The notes under the pieces: generated by a model
Databases searched by the model: none
What the model was told of the DNA's origin: nothing
The model's input: only the letters and a program-made list of their open reading frames with translations
Shown: in pieces, positions 5,559-10,646 of the stretch
How the letters are laid out: every line of letters starts with the position of its first letter
Numbering within the stretch: the stretch's first letter is position 1
Translations under genes and position numbers: made by a program
NCBI GenBank assembly: GCA_007116915.1
Contig: SKHQ01000070.1
Span: 1 to 10,646, forward strand
From: Candidatus Methanomethylophilaceae archaeon
GTDB lineage: Archaea > Thermoplasmatota > Thermoplasmata > Methanomassiliicoccales > Methanomethylophilaceae
DNA: 10,646 nucleotides
Direction of reading: 5' to 3'

Positions 5559-8507
5559 TCATAGCAGCGGCGGCATCCCCAGCGCGGGATGTCCCACCTT
5601 CTGCATCCACTCCAACAGACCGGCGGCATCCTCACAGACGGTCTCATCGGCTATCTTATCCAGGAGGTCGGGCTCACCCTTTTTCGTTGCCAGGGCACGT
5701 ATCTCGTCCCCCAGTCTATCTTTCAACCCCTTGGGCATCCAAGCGACCCGCGCCAGACCTCCTTCGGCGGCCAAGAACTTATCACTCGTTATATATTTTC
5801 TTCCTATGCCCATGAAACCCGGAGTCTGACGCCCTCCTCCGATCGAACCTGCAAGGGTGGAGAACCTCATGCCTACCGGCGTCATGCCGGTGAACTCACG
5901 GTCCACGATCACGACCGCCTGCATGTCTGATGACATGGCTACTATGGCCTCGAAACATCCGCAGGAGGTCATGGGGGCATCCATCAGACTGTACATGCAG
6001 ACCCTTTCAACCTTGGAGTTGCTCAGACCTGAGACGATATCGTTCAGACCTTCCCACTCTCCTTTGTCCTCGTCTATGACGAGTCCCTTATCGATGGGTT
6101 GGTTGGGCCCGTGGGACGCTATACGGTTGCTGGCCTTGGCATCCAGCCAGTTTATGGCTCCGCAGAGACCAAGACGTTCAGGGGATATTACGCACACATG
6201 GTCGGGTGCGAATGATTGGCATAGGGTGCAGGTGTAGAAGACGTCCACGGAGGAATCCTTCAATCCGGCCATCCGATCGTCCCTTTCCCGGTAGACTGAG
6301 CGAGCCTCCTCGAGGATCTTATCTACCTCGTCCCCATCTGTCACGATGGTCACTTGGACTCTGCTGATTATGCCTCCGAACTCATTCTTGAGACGGTCCA
6401 CGAGGATATCACCGATATGGGTCAGTCTGAGTCCTGCATCATAAGCCTCGTTGCTGACTCTGATCCAGTTGAGGTCCCTTTGGCCGGTGTGCCACAGGCC
6501 TTCGGCGTAGTTCAGGAACTGATGCACCCTGCGTTCCAGGACGGCCTCGAAGTCGGGCTCCATCTTTTTTCCGTAGACTTCTACCAGTAAAGCGAGGGGA
6601 GAGGTCCCTCCGGCGGGAAGGCCATCAAGATCGTTCCCGATCAAGGTTACTTCGCCGTCCTTAACCTGGTCCTCATCGCGATTCACCAGAAGTTCGAAGG
6701 AGACGGAACGGCCGCCTCCCAACTCTATACGGGAATCAGGTTTGCGGATGACCTCGCCCTCAAAGGCCGGACCGTAGGCCACAGGCACATCGACACCTGA
6801 GGATTGCACTACTATGCCTCTCATCTCCATGGCCTTCTGTATCATGGATGTCGGTTCGTTCCTCATTTCCAGGAGGTCGGGGACTTCAGGGACGGGCTTA
6901 TCGCTCACAATGACCGCCTTGTGCATTATGGCGGCAAAGGCCAATGCTGAGCGTATCGGATCCAGCGGACCCATGTGCAGAACCACGACTTTCGGCCTCT
7001 TCTCAAGATAGGAGGTCAAACGCTCCCTGTCGCCGGGAGCCACATTGCCGAATGAAAGCGCTGCGCGCAATGCGAAATTGATGGCATGGACTATCGATGT
7101 ACAATCACCGACAGGGTACAGCATCCGGTCCCATCCGGTCCTGACCCCGGAATCCTTCAACATCCTCCCGGCCTCGTCAGCGACGATAACCAACATCCCC
7201 TTGTTCTGACACTCACGGACCATGGTCCTGACGTAATCATTGTCCCGGGGTCTGCCCATCATAAGTGCGCAACCCGGGATGCTGTCGTCAACGAATGATA
7301 ATCCCAGTTCCCTAAGTACACGATCGGGGATGAAACCCTGACCCTCCTGCGATGCTTTTCCTGGTATGCGAAGGTATCTCAAGGCCTCGATGAGCTCGCA
7401 GGCGTACATCGCGACCTCACCGGCCCGCAACGCCTCTTCCAACCCTCCTGTCTCAGCGACATCTGCGAGCATGGAGCGTAGCAGGTCAGCACCATATGAG
7501 ATAGATATGTCACTCTCGCCTTTCCAGGCGGTGAATGTCGGTAATCCGTATCCCGTTTCAGGATATTGCAGGGTCTCGTCCTGAGAAACCATCGCGTCAA
7601 GTCTCATCAACGCGATCTCGGTGACGATCCTGGAGCCTAGCAACGCATCCCGTATGAGCATTTCCAAAGAGGGCGCGGATTCCACATCTTCGAGAATGTA
7701 GGAAGCCTCGCGGACTACCATGCCGCCAAGGATGTCCTTAGCACAACTCATAAGGAATGCATCCTCCAATTTTGTGAGGTCATTGGTGTTGTGAACGGTG
7801 GTGAAACCCATCGATGCCGTAGCTATTGCGATCGCAAGATCATCAGTCACGACTGCCACTTTGACCTTGTCGGGACCGCCCGCGGCCTCGGAAAGCTCCA
7901 GTGAGAAGCGAACGACATCACCGACGCCCCCCATCTGCCAAAGCTTCTGATCAATGCCCAGAAAATCGACCATCTTCCCATCTAATTCATGGTCGGAAAT
8001 TGAGATGTATCCTGCGTCCACCAGAGCGTCAGTGGATGATCGCACGGCATCGGAAGAACCGATGGTCACGGCGACACCCTGGATGCGGCCGTTAATGAAA
8101 GAATCTATGATCGGGTCGTAAGGCCCTCCATCGGAAATGGTTTCCAGCGCTTCCTTCAATGACGTCAGACAACCTTTCCGATCGGATATGGCATCGTTGA
8201 ACACGGATAACGCGATATCTGCCGATATCTTTTTGACACCTTCCGCTCCGGTATCGAACAAACCACCGAGGATTCCGGTCCTGGCGTGGTCATCAAAAAG
8301 CAGATTCTCAGACATCCTCTCAACGATGCTCTCAGGGAGTCGTTGACGTAGGAACTGCCCTCTTCCACATAGTTCCTCTGACAATCCTTTACTACCATCT
8401 TGGATGCCTAGACCTATCAACATTTCCTCAGACAGGCCCTCTCCGTTCTCGCCAACAAAACTCAATGCACCCTGCAGACTAAGCCTATCATCGGAACCTT
8501 TCAGCAA
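5559..8507 (-). CDS. acsB: Acetyl-CoA synthase with an extra N-terminal CODH-like domain
   Basis: The enzyme joins methyl (from CoFeSP), CO and CoA into acetyl-CoA, or runs in reverse. Residues ~255-982 match the whole bacterial enzyme (about 729 residues), including the N-terminal domain that archaeal CdhC lacks. The A-cluster is complete: C760, C763, C772 and C782 hold the [4Fe-4S], and C849-G850-C851 hold the distal nickel. These spacings (3, 9, 10, 67) equal those of the Moorella enzyme, and F766 corresponds to its F512. Residues 1-254 are additional. They resemble parts of CooS-type CODH in order: about 57-104 like the helical segment before the middle domain, 116-150 like the stretch before the GCNNP cysteine, and 177-240 like the MGSC region. 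The cysteines at those sites are gone (S151, V195), and the CODH Fe-S N-terminus and middle domain are absent. The start is uncertain: 8507 is TTG with GGTGAT directly against it, CTG at 8504 is better spaced, and ATG at 8423 is later. Confidence 0.9.
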   Translation of the reverse strand: MLKGSDDRLSLQGALSFVGENGEGLSEEMLIGLGIQDGSKGLSEELCGRGQFLRQRLPESIVERMSENLLFDDHARTGILGGLFDTGAEGVKKISADIALSVFNDAISDRKGCLTSLKEALETISDGGPYDPIIDSFINGRIQGVAVTIGSSDAVRSSTDALVDAGYISISDHELDGKMVDFLGIDQKLWQMGGVGDVVRFSLELSEAAGGPDKVKVAVVTDDLAIAIATASMGFTTVHNTNDLTKLEDAFLMSCAKDILGGMVVREASYILEDVESAPSLEMLIRDALLGSRIVTEIALMRLDAMVSQDETLQYPETGYGLPTFTAWKGESDISISYGADLLRSMLADVAETGGLEEALRAGEVAMYACELIEALRYLRIPGKASQEGQGFIPDRVLRELGLSFVDDSIPGCALMMGRPRDNDYVRTMVRECQNKGMLVIVADEAGRMLKDSGVRTGWDRMLYPVGDCTSIVHAINFALRAALSFGNVAPGDRERLTSYLEKRPKVVVLHMGPLDPIRSALAFAAIMHKAVIVSDKPVPEVPDLLEMRNEPTSMIQKAMEMRGIVVQSSGVDVPVAYGPAFEGEVIRKPDSRIELGGGRSVSFELLVNRDEDQVKDGEVTLIGNDLDGLPAGGTSPLALLVEVYGKKMEPDFEAVLERRVHQFLNYAEGLWHTGQRDLNWIRVSNEAYDAGLRLTHIGDILVDRLKNEFGGIISRVQVTIVTDGDEVDKILEEARSVYRERDDRMAGLKDSSVDVFYTCTLCQSFAPDHVCVISPERLGLCGAINWLDAKASNRIASHGPNQPIDKGLVIDEDKGEWEGLNDIVSGLSNSKVERVCMYSLMDAPMTSCGCFEAIVAMSSDMQAVVIVDREFTGMTPVGMRFSTLAGSIGGGRQTPGFMGIGRKYITSDKFLAAEGGLARVAWMPKGLKDRLGDEIRALATKKGEPDLLDKIADETVCEDAAGLLEWMQKVGHPALGMPPLL

Positions 8508-8518
8508 ATCACCTTCAT
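8501..8518 (-). other. Five-codon upstream ORF overlapping the acsB start
   Basis: ATG AAG GTG ATT TGC TGA reads MKVIC-stop on the minus strand. It contains the GGTGAT ribosome site of acsB, and its stop overlaps the acsB start region in another frame. It is the only ATG between the acsB TATA box and the long frame. It could couple or limit acsB translation, or be a former start split off by a one-base change. Nothing shows that it is translated. Confidence 0.3.
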
Positions 8519-8556
8519 AACGGTCTCACCAGACAAATTTCCAAGACCATTCAGGA

Positions 8557-8565
8557 TATTTAAAT
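8557..8565 (-). promoter_or_regulatory. TATA box of the acsB-cdhD-cdhE operon
   Basis: ATTTAAATA on the minus strand in the 67-base gap between the ACT-protein stop and acsB. Transcription would be expected to start about 25 bases downstream, near 8535, leaving a leader of some 30 bases that carries the GGTGAT site. This is the best-looking promoter of the set and means that acsB need not depend on the ACT-protein transcript. Confidence 0.55.
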
Positions 8566-8574
8566 GGTGTCCGG

Positions 8575-9492
8575 TCACAACTCCACCGCGGAATACTCCT
8601 TCAGCTCGTAGTCACCGTCCAATCGGCCCAGGGCCTCAAGTATGCGCCCCTCGAGACCGTCAGGGTCTTCGCAGCGACCTATGTCCGCCACCGCATCGAG
8701 GACCATCCTCTGATGGTATATCTGAATCTTGGTGAAGACGGAAAGAAGGTTGATTCCCATGGATGCCATTGAATCAGAGACGCGGTGTATGGCACCAGGG
8801 CTGTCGGGGATGGAGAGGGATATCCTCACCAGCTGTGAGTCCTCCCGCAGGAACGTCACCGTCAGAAGCCAATTGTCGGGATCGGCGACCATCATTACGG
8901 TGTTACCGTCCACATTTCCGAGGATGTCCTGGAAACAGGCAGGAAGGGAGTAACCGACATCTGTGAGAGGGTCGGGACCAGCACGCCGCTGTTCCATCTT
9001 ACCGCTTCCGGAGCGGATGGAGCTACCGCGGGTGAATATGCGACTCATCTCCGAGCGTTGCACCTCGATATGGTCCAACTTGCTGACTCTGGTATCTCCT
9101 TTCTTGACCAGACTGACGAAATCCTCGACAATGAGGTCCAACTCACAACAGAAACCGAGGTCCACCAGTATCTTCCAGACCATCCCTACGTCGGAGATGA
9201 CGCTCAATGAGACCGAGTTCAGAACGTTCACGCCCCGGTCAGAAAGGAACTTGGCGGCCTGGGCCAGAGCTCCCGGCTCATCACGCATGTGGATGGTGAC
9301 ATGAGATAGGTTGCGATAGCTTTCAGGTCCGAAAGCCGAGAGTATGAGCTCATAGCTCTTACTGCCCTCCTGCTCGTACTTGAAAAGCACGCTGTAGACC
9401 TGGTTACCATCCTCGAGGCCCATCGCCGCGCTTATCCGCTCGCTCAGCTGTATGGAGGAGCCGCGTACCTTGGTGAAATCCCAGAGCCTCAT
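8575..9492 (-). CDS. Double ACT-domain protein, probable regulator
   Basis: A 305-residue protein of unknown role. Two ACT domains, small folds that bind amino acids or similar ligands and control enzymes or transcription, are visible. One covers about 64-135, beginning HVTIHMRDEPGALAQAAKFL; the other about 221-298, beginning VRISLSIPDSPGAIH. Both carry the typical D-x-PGA turn followed by a G-[VI]-N strand. The first ~60 residues (FTKVRGSSIQLSERISAAMGL..GNQVY) vaguely resemble an AbrB-like swapped-hairpin DNA-binding domain, which would make this a ligand-sensing repressor; that similarity is weak. No signal peptide or membrane segment is seen. It sits 67 bases ahead of acsB on the same strand, so control of acsB by methionine or another amino acid is an attractive but untested idea. 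The start codon follows an AT-rich promoter-like palindrome by 29 bases. Confidence 0.8.
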   Translation of the reverse strand: MRLWDFTKVRGSSIQLSERISAAMGLEDGNQVYSVLFKYEQEGSKSYELILSAFGPESYRNLSHVTIHMRDEPGALAQAAKFLSDRGVNVLNSVSLSVISDVGMVWKILVDLGFCCELDLIVEDFVSLVKKGDTRVSKLDHIEVQRSEMSRIFTRGSSIRSGSGKMEQRRAGPDPLTDVGYSLPACFQDILGNVDGNTVMMVADPDNWLLTVTFLREDSQLVRISLSIPDSPGAIHRVSDSMASMGINLLSVFTKIQIYHQRMVLDAVADIGRCEDPDGLEGRILEALGRLDGDYELKEYSAVEL

Positions 9493-9521
9493 CTTATCCC
9501 AACTGGCATCGAGTTGTTGAT

Positions 9522-9535
9522 AATTAAGCTTAATT
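9522..9535 (-). promoter_or_regulatory. Perfect 14-base AT palindrome, likely promoter of the ACT-protein gene
   Basis: AATTAAGCTTAATT is its own reverse complement and sits in the 42-base gap between the 91-residue gene and the ACT-protein gene. Read on the minus strand, CTTAATTAT at its downstream edge is about 30 bases before the ATG at 9492 and can serve as a TATA box with a short leader. The symmetry may also be an operator for a dimeric regulator, possibly the ACT protein itself. Confidence 0.4.
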
Positions 9536-9810
9536 CAGTCCTTGCGGTCTATGTACTTGACCGAGGTCAAAGGCCTTGTCCATATGGGATGGTCCTCTCC
9601 CATGTAATCCAGGTCCTTTATGAGATTGGTCATGGATGCGATATCCAAGGAGTCACGGCATTCCAACATCCTCGGTATGAGATCCTCAGATGCCCTCTTG
9701 GAAACCGGGCTCATGCGGGTGGCCATCTCCACCAACTGCACACTCTCATCCAACCTCGCCATCGCCTGTCGGAGCAGGGAGACGCGTCTTCTTATCTCTT
9801 CATCGTTCAT
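9535..9810 (-). CDS. Small hypothetical protein, 91 residues
   Basis: I do not recognise this family. The protein is charged and looks mainly helical over the first ~70 residues, with heptad-like spacing in IRRRVSLLRQAMARLDESV. It ends in a more irregular tail (HPIWTRPLTSVKYIDRKD). It has no cysteines paired for metal binding, no signal peptide and no membrane segment. The ATG at 9810 lies 3 bases after the stop of the zinc-ribbon gene, with AGGAAAGGATGA just upstream as a probable ribosome site. The two are therefore very likely co-transcribed and may work together. That tight spacing is the main reason to call it a gene. The stop lies inside the AT palindrome that precedes the ACT-protein gene. 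Confidence 0.65.
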   Translation of the reverse strand: MNDEEIRRRVSLLRQAMARLDESVQLVEMATRMSPVSKRASEDLIPRMLECRDSLDIASMTNLIKDLDYMGEDHPIWTRPLTSVKYIDRKD

Positions 9811-9813
9811 TTC

Positions 9814-10203
9814 TCATCCTTTCCTGGCATGGAATACGTAACGGCCGGGCTCTCTGTCCTGGACGCCTCTCTTGAAAACACAGTTCGTGCAAACCCGGGC
9901 TATGACCGCTGTGCCTCCATCGAGGGTACTGTTCTCTATATCTTGCAGCGATGATGTGCACACCGGACAGGCATCTCCCTCCAGTCCTCTGCAGGACTGA
10001 CGGTAGATTATCTCCAGTTTCGCCAGGCCACGCTCAAGAGCTAGGCGACGCAGGCGGTTGCCACTCACCTTGGCACTGCGGCCGTCAAGTTCAGCGGCCA
10101 ATGCCCGCGAGAGCGCTGCCTGGGACCGGAGGACAGGATTGTTGCGGAAAACCCTCCTCAACATATCTTCCAAATCCTCGTCACGGAGGATTTCATAAGC
10201 CAT
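9814..10203 (-). CDS. Conserved-looking zinc-ribbon protein with HTH-like region
   Basis: A 129-residue protein with a C-terminal zinc ribbon: C79-x2-C82 (CPVC) and C105-x2-C108 (CTNC). Between these are NSTLDGG and a strand, as in archaeal zinc-ribbon proteins. Residues ~25-60 (QAALSRALAAELDG..VSGNRLRRLALERGL) have the pattern of a helix-turn-helix, so nucleic-acid binding, as transcription factor or RNA-processing helper, is plausible but not shown. The ATG at 10203 is preferred over an in-frame TTG at 10230. No ribosome site precedes it, and a TATA-like box about 28 bases upstream fits a leaderless message. It is the first gene of a two-gene unit with the 91-residue protein. Confidence 0.72.
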   Translation of the reverse strand: MAYEILRDEDLEDMLRRVFRNNPVLRSQAALSRALAAELDGRSAKVSGNRLRRLALERGLAKLEIIYRQSCRGLEGDACPVCTSSLQDIENSTLDGGTAVIARVCTNCVFKRGVQDREPGRYVFHARKG

Positions 10204-10227
10204 ATTTATATGATTAGTGAAGCGGTA

Positions 10228-10235
10228 CAATTAAC
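10228..10235 (-). promoter_or_regulatory. Possible TATA box of the zinc-ribbon gene
   Basis: GTTAATTG on the minus strand, centred about 28 bases before the ATG at 10203, the distance expected for a leaderless archaeal transcript. A second AT-rich run directly against the ATG (CATATAAAT) is too close to drive this start. Confidence 0.35.
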
Positions 10236-10249
10236 TTGCCCAAGGGAAG

Positions 10250-10256
10250 TTTAATC
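10250..10256 (+). promoter_or_regulatory. TATA box of the tRNA-Leu gene
   Basis: TTTAATC lies 27-33 bases ahead of the first tRNA base, the usual place for an archaeal tRNA promoter that begins transcription a few bases upstream of the mature 5' end. It sits back to back with the promoter of the zinc-ribbon gene. Confidence 0.5.
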
Positions 10257-10321
10257 AAGGGTGGAGGGATACGAAACTCAAAGCGGGGGTAGCCGAGCTG
10301 GACAAAGGCGCGGGACTTAAG

Positions 10322-10339
10322 ACAACGGGTTTGTAGGAA
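10322..10339 (+). other. tRNA intron, 18 bases
   Basis: An insert after G37 of the anticodon loop. Its ACAA (10322-10325) can pair with TTGT (10331-10334) around a 5-base loop, giving the 4-pair central helix expected in a bulge-helix-bulge cut by archaeal splicing endonuclease. The cut points could shift by one base without changing the mature anticodon. Confidence 0.8.
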
Positions 10340-10340
10340 A

Positions 10341-10387
10341 TCCCGTCCCGTAGGGGTTCGTGGGTTCGAATCCCACCCCCCGCACCA
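10341..10387 (+). other. Candidate attachment site in the tRNA 3' half
   Basis: Elements with tyrosine recombinases often integrate into tRNA 3' ends and rebuild the gene. Here the recombinase stop codon starts at the base after the CCA, and base composition shifts to AT-rich at the same point. The matching repeat at the other end of the element would lie outside the window, so the core cannot be delimited. Confidence 0.35.
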
Positions 10388-10646
10388 TCAACCATAGCCA
10401 GATGTCCCCCATTTTTCTTTAATCAATTCCGTTTTATTCTCGGTCTTCTGTTCTTGAAAAAATTTTTCAGAGTATTCCCAGAGCTGCAAAGTTTCCTTAA
10501 CAGCTCTTTCCGGTAATTTACGACAATAATTATCTTCAGTGGTCTTGGTGTTGTTATGACCGAGTATGAGGGCTACATTCACCAGATTATCCGATTCATC
10601 AATCAGTTTCTGAGCATAGGTTCTCCGACACATCCGATAATCGAAA
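10388..10646 (-). CDS. Tyrosine recombinase (integrase), C-terminal part; 5' end beyond window
   Basis: The last 85 residues of a phage/plasmid-type integrase; the frame stays open to the window edge. Counting from the internal Met at 10633, the catalytic C-terminal pattern is visible: RRTYAQKLI (box II region), LGH with H26, KTTE, and the nucleophile Y36 in TTEDNYCRK. In the box II HxxR position an Arg seems to replace the first His (RMCR), a variation seen among divergent integrases. The stop codon directly abuts the tRNA-Leu CCA end. The stretch is visibly more AT-rich than the rest of the window, consistent with acquired DNA. The tail after the Tyr is about 45 residues long and lysine/glutamate-rich. 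The gene's start, the other catalytic Arg and the rest of the element lie outside. Confidence 0.85.
   Translation of the reverse strand, partial: FDYRMCRRTYAQKLIDESDNLVNVALILGHNNTKTTEDNYCRKLPERAVKETLQLWEYSEKFFQEQKTENKTELIKEKWGTSGYG
10411..10420 (+). terminator. Possible T-rich terminator after tRNA-Leu
   Basis: ATTTTTCTTT begins 24 bases after the CCA on the plus strand. Archaeal polymerase often stops at T runs, so it could end the tRNA transcript. It also lies inside the recombinase coding region on the other strand and may simply reflect lysine codons there. Confidence 0.3.

Larger units (their letters stand above)
10283..10387 (+). tRNA. tRNA-Leu(UAA) with short archaeal intron
   Basis: The acceptor stem GCGGGGG pairs with CCCCCGC, followed by discriminator A and an encoded CCA. 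The anticodon stem CGGGA/TCCCG encloses loop CTTAAG...A with anticodon TAA at 10318-10320. The long variable arm (CCC-GTA-GGG core) is typical of class II leucine tRNAs, and the T-arm is GTGGG-TTCGAAT-CCCAC. Removing 18 bases (about 10322-10339) restores a 7-base anticodon loop, placing an intron at or next to 37/38. The 3' half is the likely integration site of the element whose recombinase gene abuts the CCA. Confidence 0.95.

Noticed and set aside
7746..8507. N-terminal extension of acsB as the ACDS epsilon subunit (CdhB)
   Set aside because: The order of blocks follows the CODH catalytic chain, and I do not see the CdhB pattern. A profile search could still change this.
10204..10230. TTG start adding 9 residues to the zinc-ribbon protein
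   Set aside because: An ATG follows at 10203, and the TATA-like box overlaps the TTG, so the TTG would lie upstream of or at the promoter.
1..10646. CRISPR arrays, insertion sequences or long direct repeats
   Set aside because: No regularly spaced repeats or transposase-like frames were seen on reading through; the only repeat noted is the 12-base start motif shared by acsB and cdhD.

Overview
The window looks archaeal, at roughly 55% GC. Evidence: a tRNA-Leu(UAA) gene interrupted by a short intron at the usual archaeal 37/38 site, AT-rich TATA-like boxes about 26-33 bases ahead of starts, and GGTGAT/GGAGGT ribosome sites. The proteins fit an anaerobe carrying Wood-Ljungdahl genes. A Thermoplasmatota relative is a guess, not something the sequence proves.

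Bases 1-8507 form one functional block of two convergent gene sets. On the plus strand: a 5'-truncated [2Fe-2S]/ASKHA reductive activator of corrinoid proteins (RACo/AcsV type), a MetE-like 'core' methionine synthase, and a CooC/AcsF-type nickel-insertion ATPase. On the minus strand, read from 8507 down to 3296: acetyl-CoA synthase (acsB), then the small (cdhD) and large (cdhE) subunits of the corrinoid iron-sulfur protein (CoFeSP), all translationally coupled. The two sets overlap tail to tail by 20 bases.

The most striking gene is acsB. Its last ~728 residues are a full-length bacterial-type acetyl-CoA synthase with every A-cluster ligand at the expected spacing. The first ~254 residues are an extra domain that reads like a shrunken carbon monoxide dehydrogenase (CODH) that has lost its metal-binding cysteines. 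No catalytic CODH lies in the window. Together with the adjacent core methionine synthase, this suggests that the cluster splits acetyl-CoA, loads the methyl group on CoFeSP and passes it to homocysteine. An incomplete CODH-less pathway of this kind is known in Dehalococcoides. This remains inference, because a CODH could be encoded elsewhere.

Bases 8557-10260 hold a double-ACT-domain protein directly upstream of acsB, then a pair of small genes on the minus strand: a 91-residue hypothetical and a zinc-ribbon protein. The tRNA-Leu follows on the plus strand. At its 3' end the sequence becomes AT-rich and a tyrosine recombinase gene begins at the very next base. This marks the edge of an integrated element that continues past the window. 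There is no gene-free stretch over 300 bases.
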